Assembly (NCBI GenBank): GCA_900551075.1
Contig: URVB01000012.1
Location: forward strand, 23,465-87,464
Reading direction: 5' to 3'
DNA from: an uncultured Blautia sp.
GTDB lineage: Bacteria; Bacillota; Clostridia; Lachnospirales; Lachnospiraceae
Length of the DNA: 64,000 nt
The notes beneath the pieces were generated by a model, which was not told the DNA's origin, ran no database searches, and was given only the letters and a program-made list of their open reading frames with translations. The translations under genes and the position numbers were made by a program. Positions 24,131 through 31,406 of the stretch are shown here, one piece after another. Every line of letters begins with the position of its first letter. Positions within the stretch are counted from its first letter, which is position 1.

Positions 24131-24157
24131 TGGTAAATTTTAATAAAATTTATTTCA
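24110..24157 (-). promoter_or_regulatory. pair of 16-base operator-like repeats at the ridA promoter
   Basis: The sequence AATAAAATTTATTTCA occurs at 24110-24125, inside the promoter spacer, and identically at 24142-24157, just upstream of the -35. The copies are 32 bases apart, about three helical turns. The 13-base core AATAAAATTTATT is palindromic around its central base. A diverged copy (AATGTAATTTATTTCA) lies at 24216-24231. The layout suggests repressor binding, possibly by the neighbouring YheO-type regulator. Confidence 0.6.
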
Positions 24158-24169
24158 TTAATTTGGTGT

Positions 24170-24206
24170 AAAAAACGAAGGAGTTCCTACTTGAGTAACC
24201 CCTTCG
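24170..24206 (-). terminator. terminator of the YheO-type regulator transcript
   Basis: CGAAGG-A-GTT pairs with AAC-C-CCTTCG, and on the minus strand the stem is followed by TTTTTTACACC. Confidence 0.85.
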
Positions 24207-24277
24207 TCCAATATCAATGTAATTTATTTCATTTCATTATAATATTATTTTAAGCTTTACCTCCGCTCAGCTATTTC

Positions 24278-24934
24278 TTATTTCTTTTCTCCTTTTATGT
24301 ACCGCAAATGCATATACACCGTATTTTTTGATATATTCAGCCGCTCCGCCACATAATCCACCGAATTTTTCATATTAAAAATTCCCTGTCTGTACAAAAC
24401 ACGGATAATGTTGCGGTTTTTCAAGGAAGGGACAATCGTGCCGTCCCATGTAACACTTTGGATTGCCCGGGATATGGAATCCTCCAGAAGATCGTTGCTG
24501 TTGTCCAGATACATTTCTGTCCTGGTAACGGCTGCCGGGCCTCCGCCAAAGGCAAATACGGACAAAAAATCCGCCAGCGGCATATTCAGATAAAAATTAA
24601 TGCACAGAAGTCCAATAATCCTGTCTTCCTCTCCGCAGATTGCAATGGTCGCCGATTTCAGCGGCTCTCCCTTTTTATTCTTTGAAAAATAAGAAATTCC
24701 TGTCTGGCGGGGCTCCTTCTGCAGCTTGTCCAGCATCTCCAGAGCAAGATTCGTAATCGGAGCCCCTACCTTTCTTCCGGTATGATGACCATTCACGATT
24801 TTAATAACAGACCTGTCCAGATTCTCCAAACTGTGCAGAACGATCTCACAACCTTCCCCCAGATAATCTGCAAGTCCATCCAGAAGCGTGTCATATGATT
24901 TCAGTATTTTTAAGTCAATCTCTGTCAGTTTCAT
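24278..24934 (-). CDS. YheO/DauR-type PAS and helix-turn-helix regulator
   Basis: The 218-residue protein has an N-terminal YheO-like PAS-type sensor (about 15-115, with GEGCEIVLHSLENLDRSVIKIVNGHHTGR) and a C-terminal helix-turn-helix (about 170-215, YRQGIFNMKNSVDYVAERLNISKNTVYMHLR). DauR, a member, controls D-arginine use, so ligands may be small amino compounds. I chose the ATG at 24934; a TTG four codons upstream is possible. It lies 62 bases after the AICAR transformylase gene and may be read from that transcript, but faces the ridA operon across a terminator and likely controls it. Confidence 0.8.
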   Translation of the reverse strand: MKLTEIDLKILKSYDTLLDGLADYLGEGCEIVLHSLENLDRSVIKIVNGHHTGRKVGAPITNLALEMLDKLQKEPRQTGISYFSKNKKGEPLKSATIAICGEEDRIIGLLCINFYLNMPLADFLSVFAFGGGPAAVTRTEMYLDNSNDLLEDSISRAIQSVTWDGTIVPSLKNRNIIRVLYRQGIFNMKNSVDYVAERLNISKNTVYMHLRYIKGEKK

Positions 24935-24995
24935 TTCTTTTACCAATCCTGTCTGTTTTCATGCTATGCAAAGTCAATCCGAAAGCTGTTTTCTC

Positions 24996-26180
24996 TTAAT
25001 GATGGAACAGACGGATTCCCGTAAATGCCATAGCCATTCCATATTTGTTGCATGTTTCGATCACCGCATCATCTCTTACGGACCCGCCCGGCTGCGCAAT
25101 ATACTTCACACCGCTCTTATGAGCCCGCTCAATATTATCGCTGAACGGGAAGAAAGCATCCGATCCGAGAGTCACATCTGTCAGTTCATCCAGCCATGCG
25201 CGTTTTTCCTCTCGTGTAAATACCTCCGGTTTCTCTGTAAAAACATTTTCCCATGCACCATCGGCCAATACATCCATATACTCCTCACCGATGTACACAT
25301 CAATCGCATTGTCTCTCTCTGCTCTGCTTATGGTATCCTTAAACGGCAGATTCAAAACCTTCGGGCACTGGCGAAGGAACCAGTTGTCTGCCTTCTGTCC
25401 TGCCAATCTGGTACAATGCACACGGGACTGCTGTCCTGCACCTACACCGATCGCCTGTCCATCCTTCACAAAGCACACGGAATTAGACTGCGTATATTTC
25501 AGGACGATCAGGGAAATCTTCATATCACGTTTTGCTGCCTCTGACAGTTCCTTATTCTCAGTCACAAGATTGGAGATCAGCGCATCATCAATCACCAGCT
25601 CCTGCCTTCCCTGTTCAAAGGTCACTCCAAACACTTCCTTGTGTTCCAGGGGAGCCGGAATGTAATCCGGGTCGATTTCAATGACATTGTAATTGCCTTT
25701 TTTCTTCTGCTTCAATATTTCCAGCGCTTCTTCCGTATATCCCGGTGCAATCACACCATCCGAAACCTCTCTTTTGATCAAAAGCGCCGTATCTTTGTCA
25801 CAGACATCTGATAAAGAAATAAAGTCACCAAAGGAAGACATTCTGTCCGCACCCCTTGCCCTTGCGTAAGCACAGGCAATTGGTGAAAAATTCTTCCAGT
25901 CCATATCATCTACCCAATAAATCTTTGCAAGAGCCTCCGTAAGGGGAAGTCCCACAGAAGCACCTGCAGGAGAAACATGTTTAAAAGAAGCTGCCGCTGC
26001 AAGTCCGGTTGCTTTCTTCAGGTCATGCACGAGCTGCCAACCATTAAATGCATCCAGAAAATTAATATATCCGGGTTTTCCGCTCAATACCCTGATGGGC
26101 AGATCACTTCCATCTGCGAGATAAATCCTGGATGGCTTCTGATTGGGGTTACATCCATATTTCAGTTCCAATTCTTTCAT
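24996..26180 (-). CDS. stand-alone AICAR formyltransferase (PurH C-terminal type)
   Basis: The 394-residue protein matches the transformylase half of bifunctional PurH, which adds a formyl group from 10-formyl-THF to AICAR. It shows LKYGCNPNQKPS at the start, FKHVSPAGASVGLPL with the catalytic Lys-His pair, and RDNAIDVYIGEEY and GGSVRDDAVIETCNKYGMAMAFTG at the C-terminus. The N-terminal IMP cyclohydrolase domain of PurH is absent; the neighbouring PurO-type gene supplies that step. A good ribosome binding site (GGAGG) precedes the ATG. Confidence 0.93.
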   Translation of the reverse strand: MKELELKYGCNPNQKPSRIYLADGSDLPIRVLSGKPGYINFLDAFNGWQLVHDLKKATGLAAAASFKHVSPAGASVGLPLTEALAKIYWVDDMDWKNFSPIACAYARARGADRMSSFGDFISLSDVCDKDTALLIKREVSDGVIAPGYTEEALEILKQKKKGNYNVIEIDPDYIPAPLEHKEVFGVTFEQGRQELVIDDALISNLVTENKELSEAAKRDMKISLIVLKYTQSNSVCFVKDGQAIGVGAGQQSRVHCTRLAGQKADNWFLRQCPKVLNLPFKDTISRAERDNAIDVYIGEEYMDVLADGAWENVFTEKPEVFTREEKRAWLDELTDVTLGSDAFFPFSDNIERAHKSGVKYIAQPGGSVRDDAVIETCNKYGMAMAFTGIRLFHH

Positions 26181-26250
26181 GTAAAATCCTCCGTTTCCCT
26201 ATCCGGCTTCTAGCTGTTGCTAATCCTTTTTACGCTTATTATTCCGGTTC

Positions 26251-26964
26251 TTAATGATTCTTATTTATAATCCTGGTTTCGTAGGTACCTGCTGCAATAT
26301 CTATATAGCGCACAAACAAGGATACCTTATTATCCTCGTTGAGACTGTTCCAAAGCATTTGTGTAAATGCTTCCATATCCTCCCGGATTGCCACCAGCTT
26401 CGGCTCTCCCTCAAAGCTTGGAAGCGGATTGCCATCACACTGATAGGTATGAATAAAATGACCTTCGCCTGCCGCTGCATTTTCATATGCAAAGGTGTAA
26501 CGGCTGCAGGATTTTGGATTCCCATTATTGCTCTTTAAGATAGACATTGCATAGCTGTATTTCCCATTTTCCACATGCATCACCCCCGAAATCCGAGGCG
26601 TATAATTCGGTGCATCCGGTTCAAATTCCCTGCATCGCAGAGACTGCTCAAACGTGAGCTGCCTGTCCATGCCTTCGTAGATCGTATCCGTCTGGTCACC
26701 GTTGGTCACGATGGTCTTATTTCCCAGGACACGTACCGGTGCGTAAATAATGAGACTTGGATCAGTAAGCCTGGAAGGGTCAAATGCCTGTGTGCGGATT
26801 CCCTCGCCCTCTTCTACAAATACACGGTTTCTGCTGTTCTCACTTCTGCCCATAATGAAATAAGCTGTCACTGCCTTTGTCCCATCTGCGGAACGCCCGA
26901 TTACAATTCCTCTGCCCGGATAGGAATTTTCTTTTAATTCTTTTTCCAGTGATAACATTTCCAT
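26251..26964 (-). CDS. purO: PurO-type IMP cyclohydrolase
   Basis: The 237-residue protein belongs to the archaeal-type IMP cyclohydrolase family (PurO), which closes FAICAR to IMP and is unrelated to the PurH N-domain. Recognised stretches include SYPGRGIVIGRSADG (14-28), YFIMGRSENSRNRVF, and SNNGNPKSCSRYTFAY. It is the first gene after a ZTP riboswitch and is 70 bases upstream of the stand-alone AICAR transformylase. Together the two proteins replace bifunctional PurH. Confidence 0.88.
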   Translation of the reverse strand: MEMLSLEKELKENSYPGRGIVIGRSADGTKAVTAYFIMGRSENSRNRVFVEEGEGIRTQAFDPSRLTDPSLIIYAPVRVLGNKTIVTNGDQTDTIYEGMDRQLTFEQSLRCREFEPDAPNYTPRISGVMHVENGKYSYAMSILKSNNGNPKSCSRYTFAYENAAAGEGHFIHTYQCDGNPLPSFEGEPKLVAIREDMEAFTQMLWNSLNEDNKVSLFVRYIDIAAGTYETRIINKNH

Positions 26965-27003
26965 GATCTGTTCTCCTTTTCATAAATTAATCTGCTGCAG
27001 CAG

Positions 27004-27045
27004 TAAAAAAACGCCTGGGTAGTCTGCTTCCAGGCTGCCCAGGCG
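27004..27045 (-). terminator. riboswitch-controlled terminator upstream of purO
   Basis: On the minus strand CGCCTGGG (27038-27045) pairs with CCCAGGCG (27012-27019), followed by TTTTTTT. Its 5' arm is part of the conserved CCGCCTGGGC end of the ZTP aptamer, so ligand binding and termination exclude each other. Confidence 0.9.
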
Positions 27046-27106
27046 GTCGGCACATTTCCATACTGCACTCCCTGTAGGTACTCCTACTTCCGCCAGTCAT
27101 GCAGTC
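27037..27106 (-). ncRNA. ZTP (pfl) riboswitch
   Basis: The minus strand shows the ZTP aptamer: stem P1 CTGCA/TGCAG, conserved GACTGGCGG, a small hairpin GTAGG/CCTAC, GGGAG, and the 3' domain ending in CCGACCGCCTGGGC. GGCGG can pair with CCGCC as the known pseudoknot. ZTP/ZMP is made when 10-formyl-THF is short, and it turns on folate and purine genes. Location before purO and AICAR transformylase fits. Confidence 0.93.
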
Positions 27107-27112
27107 ACTTTT

Positions 27113-27118
27113 ATTATA
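27113..27118 (-). promoter_or_regulatory. -10 box for the purO leader
   Basis: TATAAT on the minus strand, a few bases before the riboswitch. The nearest TTGCAA lies 20 bases upstream, longer than ideal. Confidence 0.5.
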
Positions 27119-27161
27119 GTACAATATTTCCCTTAATTTTGCAAGAAAAACAAAAAAATCT

Positions 27162-27248
27162 TTAGAGACCTGAGCCACGCATTTTCTCTTCAAAAGCGCA
27201 AATGCCCAATACAGCAGCAATCAGACTGATAATCATCATTGTTTCCAT
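27162..27248 (-). CDS. possible 28-residue hydrophobic peptide overlapping the 57-residue gene
   Basis: In another frame of the same strand lies a 28-codon frame starting METMMIISLIAAVLGICAFE, with one short hydrophobic helix. It overlaps the 57-residue gene by 59 bases. The ribosome binding site GAAGGG is weak. It is listed because small membrane peptides recur in this window, but it may be chance. Confidence 0.3.
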   Translation of the reverse strand: METMMIISLIAAVLGICAFEEKMRGSGL

Positions 27249-27363
27249 ACGAACCCGCCCTTCTCATCCCATTTCTCTTCAACTCTTCTGCAGTTACCTT
27301 TTCAATCCTGTCAGGATTTTCGTCAATATAGTCCTTCAGTAATCTGAATATATCATAATTCAT
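27190..27363 (-). CDS. small protein of 57 residues, unknown
   Basis: The frame starts MNYDIFRLLKDYIDENPDRI, continues EKVTAEELKRNGMRRAG, and ends in a short Cys/His-rich tail. The ribosome binding site AAAGGAGG is five bases before the ATG, one of the strongest in the window, which is the main support. The first 35 residues look like two amphipathic helices. It lies between the purO riboswitch promoter and the divergent AraC gene. No family is recognised. Confidence 0.5.
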   Translation of the reverse strand: MNYDIFRLLKDYIDENPDRIEKVTAEELKRNGMRRAGSYGNNDDYQSDCCCIGHLRF

Positions 27364-27506
27364 ATCTTCCTCCTTTACTCTCTGTCTTATGTTTGATATA
27401 ATTATATTTAATTACAGGGAGATATTATATATATAAATTGCCATATTTTATAATTATGTAGCCAATTTCAACATTTATGAAGATATTGTATCTAAAGGAG
27501 CATTCT

Positions 27507-28391
27507 ATGGAAATAAAAGTAAAAAGCAATCAGGCCGAAGAAATCGAAGGTCTGTCATCCCAATATCCTTATGTTATGCACCATGTGGATTTTAGCAAAG
27601 CCAAAATCCCCTGGCACTGGCATGAAGAGGTAGAATTCAACTATATTCTAAACGGAAAGGCCAAGCTGACCACAGCCAGCCATTCCTATTTTTTCCATGA
27701 AAAGGAAGCCTTCTTTATCAATGCGAATATCCTCCATACTTTAAATAATGCCGCTGACGGACAGGAATTATATGTGGATTCACATCTGTTCCATCCGGTT
27801 TTTTTAGGAGGACATTTCAGAAGTATTTTTGAAATAAAATATCTGGAGCCTGTTTTAAAAAATAATAAGTTTGAAATTATTGAATTCAGAGATGAAAATA
27901 AAGAACAAAAAGAAATTCTGGAAAGACTGCGGTATATTTCCCTTCTCCAGAAAAAAGAAAATACAGAATTTCAGACCAGAAACGCTTTTTCCGATATATG
28001 GCTTCTTTTGATTGAAGAGCTCCACAGACTGGAGGCCAGCGGTTCTCCCATAAAGCTGGTAAATCAGGACAGAATTCAGTCAATGCTTGCATTCATACAG
28101 CAGAACTACGATTCAAAAATCACCCTGGAGGAAATCGCAGCAGCAGCCTCTGTCAGCAAACGCGAGTGTATCCGCTGCTTTCAGACCTGCTTACAAAAAA
28201 CGCCATTTGAATATCTGCTGGAATACAGAATCCAAATGGCGGAAAAATTACTGCGTACTTCCAATGCTTCCATCACTGAGATTGCAATGAAAACGGGTTT
28301 TTCTAACAGTGCTTATTTCAGTAAAATATTTCGGAAATTAAGAAATACAACTCCCGGCGAATACCGCAGTCAATGGCTCAGATTCTCCTGA
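27507..28391 (+). CDS. AraC family transcriptional regulator with cupin domain
   Basis: The 294-residue protein has an N-terminal cupin-like sensing domain (about 20-110, with IPWHWHEEVEFNYILNGKAKL) and a C-terminal pair of helix-turn-helix motifs (about 190-290, ITLEEIAAAASVSKRECIRCFQ and SITEIAMKTGFSNSAYFSKIFRK). I chose the ATG with AAAGGAG six bases upstream; the longer frame starting ten codons earlier lacks one. The last 22 bases overlap the 3' end of the converging amidase gene. Such regulators often respond to a sugar or related ligand; its target is not evident. Confidence 0.88.
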   Translation: MEIKVKSNQAEEIEGLSSQYPYVMHHVDFSKAKIPWHWHEEVEFNYILNGKAKLTTASHSYFFHEKEAFFINANILHTLNNAADGQELYVDSHLFHPVFLGGHFRSIFEIKYLEPVLKNNKFEIIEFRDENKEQKEILERLRYISLLQKKENTEFQTRNAFSDIWLLLIEELHRLEASGSPIKLVNQDRIQSMLAFIQQNYDSKITLEEIAAAASVSKRECIRCFQTCLQKTPFEYLLEYRIQMAEKLLRTSNASITEIAMKTGFSNSAYFSKIFRKLRNTTPGEYRSQWLRFS

Positions 28392-29155
28392 AGCACATAG
28401 TCCTCCTGTATCTGTGCTTCTATATCCGCCTTCATCTGCTCCCACGCCACGGGATTCTCCACATAATATTTCGGACAATTTTTTCCGGTAACATCATAAT
28501 GGCGGATCACATTCTCCTCCGTCAGACCAAACCTCGTGCAGAGCCATGCAGATAATTTTACGACAGAATCATAGGTCGCAGTTTCAAAAGCCCCTGTCTC
28601 ATCCATATGGCAGCATTCAATAGACACCGTATCCACATTTCGTGCATTGGTCGCATATGACATTTCTGAGGTGGGGATGCACTGTACAACCTCTCCTTCC
28701 AGTCCTACGACAAAATGACTGCTGACCTTTGTCTCCTGTGTCGTTGCCAGATTCTCGAAATAATTCCTGTTTGCCTGTGCTGTCGCCCCGGGATTCGCTG
28801 TATAATGAATCGCTATGTAATTGACATTTTCTATGGCAATCTGCGGCCTGGAATAAGCATTCGGAGTCAAAAGCTGTACATCAATCCAGGGGGCACCTTC
28901 CTGCTGCCAGCGCTCCGGACCGCTCTCCTCCTGTGCTGCCAGTTCTGCACGCTTTGCCTCCTCTAACTCCTTTGCCCTCTTCATAGCCGCCATACTGATA
29001 AACAGGATTGCAAAAACAACCAGAATGCATGCAGCAGTGATATACAGATTTCGTCGTTTTTCTCTTTGTCTTTTGAGCTTTTTAACAGCAGAAGACCTGC
29101 GCAAATGTGCAGGTCTTGCCGAACTTTTCCGTTTATTTTCCTTCTTCTGTGCCAT
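28370..29155 (-). CDS. membrane-anchored N-acetylmuramoyl-L-alanine amidase
   Basis: The 261-residue protein has a strongly basic N-terminus, one membrane helix (about 37-57), a helical linker, and an amidase_2/PGRP domain (about 90-255). Zinc ligands fit H117 (IAIHYT), H219 (VIRHYD) and C227 (TGKNCP), and K225 matches the catalytic lysine of T7 lysozyme. It cleaves the bond between muramic acid and the stem peptide outside the membrane. It ends in convergent overlap with the AraC gene. Confidence 0.87.
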   Translation of the reverse strand: MAQKKENKRKSSARPAHLRRSSAVKKLKRQREKRRNLYITAACILVVFAILFISMAAMKRAKELEEAKRAELAAQEESGPERWQQEGAPWIDVQLLTPNAYSRPQIAIENVNYIAIHYTANPGATAQANRNYFENLATTQETKVSSHFVVGLEGEVVQCIPTSEMSYATNARNVDTVSIECCHMDETGAFETATYDSVVKLSAWLCTRFGLTEENVIRHYDVTGKNCPKYYVENPVAWEQMKADIEAQIQEDYVLQENLSH

Positions 29156-29220
29156 TTCTTACCTGAATCCAAAACATCTGTGTTCTGTTTGCTTTACTAT
29201 TTTCTCTGAGAAAAAACCGA

Positions 29221-30675
29221 TTACTCGTCTACGCTGTAGTTCGGCGCTTCCTTGGTAATATGAATATCATGCGGATGAGATTCTTTCAGGGAGGCAGCAG
29301 AAATCTTAACAAACCTTCCTGTCGTCTTAAGCGTCTCGATATTTTCTGCTCCGCAGTAGCCCATACCGGAACGGAGACCGCCCATAAGCTGGAATACCGT
29401 ATCTTCCACATGTCCCTTGTAAGCAACCCGTCCTTCTACACCTTCCGGAACCAGTTTCTTGGCATCCTGCTGGAAATAGCGATCCTTACTGCCGTTTTCC
29501 ATTGCCGCAATAGAACCCATACCACGGTAAACTTTATATTTTCTACCCTGATACAGTTCGAAGGTTCCCGGGCTTTCATCACATCCTGCAAAGATACTTC
29601 CCATCATGCAGACATTGGCACCCGCTGCGATTGCCTTCGTAATGTCTCCGGAATATTTGATACCGCCATCTGCGATAATCGGAATCCCAAAACGGTTTGC
29701 AACCTCATAACAATCCATAATTGCAGTAATCTGCGGAACACCGATTCCTGCAACCACACGTGTTGTACAGATAGAACCAGGTCCGATACCGACCTTTACA
29801 GCATCCACACCTGCATCGATCAAAGCCTTGGTTGCCGCACCGGTTGCGACATTCCCTGCAATCACCTGAAGATCGGGATAAGCATCCTTGATCTGACGGA
29901 CAGCTCTTAAGATATTTTCGGAATGTCCGTGTGCGGAATCCACAACGATCACATCCACATTTGCCTTTACCAGTGCTTCCACACGTGCAAGTACGTTTGC
30001 CGTAATGCCTACTGCTGCACCGCAAAAAAGCCGTCCCTGGGAATCCTTTGCAGCCAGAGGATATTTAATCTGTTTCTCAATATCTTTAATCGTAATTAAA
30101 CCTTTTAAATTGAAGTCATTATCTACAATGGGTAATTTTTCTTTGCGGGACTGTGCCAGAATTTGCTTGGCTTCGTCCAGGGTGATTCCTTCCTTTGCAG
30201 TAATCAGCCCTTCTGATGTCATACACTCTTTAATCTTTTTTGTAAAGTCTGTCTCAAACTTTAAATCCCGGTTGGTAATAATACCCACCAGTCTTTTGCC
30301 CTCTGTGATCGGCACTCCGGAAATACGGTATTTTGCCATCAGATCATTGGCATCCTTCAAAGTATGCTCTGCTGACAAATAAAACGGATCCGTAATAACT
30401 CCATTTTCAGAACGTTTTACTTTATCTACTTCATCTGCCTGAACTTCAATGGACATATTCTTATGAATAATGCCGATACCACCCTGCCTCGCCATGGCGA
30501 TAGCCATCCGATGTTCTGTAACCGTATCCATTCCTGCGCTCATCATAGGAATATTCAGCTTCACCTTCTTAGTTAAATAAGTTGTGACATCTACCTGATT
30601 CGGAATTACTTTTGAATATGCCGGAACTAACAGGACGTCGTCAAAAGTAATGCCTTCACCAATGATAGTACCCAT
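29221..30675 (-). CDS. guaB: inosine-5'-monophosphate dehydrogenase
   Basis: GuaB oxidises IMP to XMP, the first step to GMP. The 484-residue protein has EGITFDDVLLVPAYS at the start, two CBS domains (about 93-205), the catalytic C303 in GPGSICTTRVVAGIGVPQ, and the flap region with MGSIAAMENGSKDRY. It is preceded by a near-consensus promoter that overlaps the end of the upstream gene. Together with purO and the AICAR transformylase it makes this a purine-rich area. Confidence 0.97.
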   Translation of the reverse strand: MGTIIGEGITFDDVLLVPAYSKVIPNQVDVTTYLTKKVKLNIPMMSAGMDTVTEHRMAIAMARQGGIGIIHKNMSIEVQADEVDKVKRSENGVITDPFYLSAEHTLKDANDLMAKYRISGVPITEGKRLVGIITNRDLKFETDFTKKIKECMTSEGLITAKEGITLDEAKQILAQSRKEKLPIVDNDFNLKGLITIKDIEKQIKYPLAAKDSQGRLFCGAAVGITANVLARVEALVKANVDVIVVDSAHGHSENILRAVRQIKDAYPDLQVIAGNVATGAATKALIDAGVDAVKVGIGPGSICTTRVVAGIGVPQITAIMDCYEVANRFGIPIIADGGIKYSGDITKAIAAGANVCMMGSIFAGCDESPGTFELYQGRKYKVYRGMGSIAAMENGSKDRYFQQDAKKLVPEGVEGRVAYKGHVEDTVFQLMGGLRSGMGYCGAENIETLKTTGRFVKISAASLKESHPHDIHITKEAPNYSVDE

Positions 30676-30730
30676 TGCATTTCCTCCCTTGTATTCATAT
30701 ATTTAATTTGTTGTTTTGAGTTTGTTCCCT

Positions 30731-30759
30731 AGTGTAACAAAAATCAGAATTTGTGTCAA
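30731..30759 (-). promoter_or_regulatory. promoter of guaB
   Basis: TTGACA (30754-30759), 17 bases, TACACT (30731-30736) on the minus strand. The -35 lies within the last codons of the upstream gene. Confidence 0.8.
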
Positions 30760-31259
30760 TCCAAAAAAACTTTGCTGGGAGCTGAATTTTTGATAGCCTG
30801 TGCCATATCTTCGTCCGGTTCGATAATCACCTTACAGGTTTGGTTTTCATCTCTGGTAATGATTGCAAAACGCCTGTGTTCCGGATTGCCTGAAGAATAA
30901 TCCAAAACCTTCAGTTGTGTATTGCTGTTGTAATAATCCAGACGATGTGAATTCAGCGGCGCGACCAGATCTGCTTCCTGAAGATTCAGAGTCTTTACTT
31001 TCTTTCTTTTAGATTTTGCCATGACCATATCAATGTCCATTTCCCCGTTCACAAACAGGTATTCATACTCCAAATCTGTCCTTGGAATCAGAAAATAGGC
31101 TGCAACTCCAGCCGCAACAGCCCCGATAAGAAGAAGCGGCGTGATGAAAATTCCGGCTGCCGCCAAAAGCACAGTCAGCGCAATCAAACCATATTTCAGG
31201 AGGGCATCTTTTCCTGTTGGATCCTTTTTTACAAGTAACTCAGAATATAAATCGCTCAT
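30756..31259 (-). CDS. membrane protein of unknown function (DUF6106-like)
   Basis: The 167-residue protein has two adjacent membrane helices (about 23-42 and 43-60, the second ending at FLIPRTDLEYEY) and a soluble C-terminal domain. The segment FVNGEMDIDMVMAKSKRKKVKTLNLQEADLVAP is characteristic of a family I associate with DUF6106 in Lachnospiraceae; I am not certain of the number. The membrane-plus-single-domain layout resembles PH-domain-like proteins. A strong ribosome binding site (AAGGAG) precedes the ATG. Function is unknown. Confidence 0.7.
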   Translation of the reverse strand: MSDLYSELLVKKDPTGKDALLKYGLIALTVLLAAAGIFITPLLLIGAVAAGVAAYFLIPRTDLEYEYLFVNGEMDIDMVMAKSKRKKVKTLNLQEADLVAPLNSHRLDYYNSNTQLKVLDYSSGNPEHRRFAIITRDENQTCKVIIEPDEDMAQAIKNSAPSKVFLD

Positions 31260-31344
31260 ATTGTATTCTCCTTGTGATGTACTTTATCCCGAATGCTGCC
31301 CCGGTTCCGCTGCACAGCATCCGCCGTTTGTTATACTATATCAC

Positions 31345-31380
31345 AAAACGGAACCAGCGTCTATGGCGCCGATTCCGTTA
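31345..31380 (-). terminator. terminator of groESL
   Basis: On the minus strand AACGGAATCGGCG pairs with CGCTGGTTCCGTT with one mismatch, followed by TTTTGTG. Confidence 0.65.
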
Positions 31381-31406
31381 ATTCATAAAAGTTTTAAAGT
31401 ATTTTT

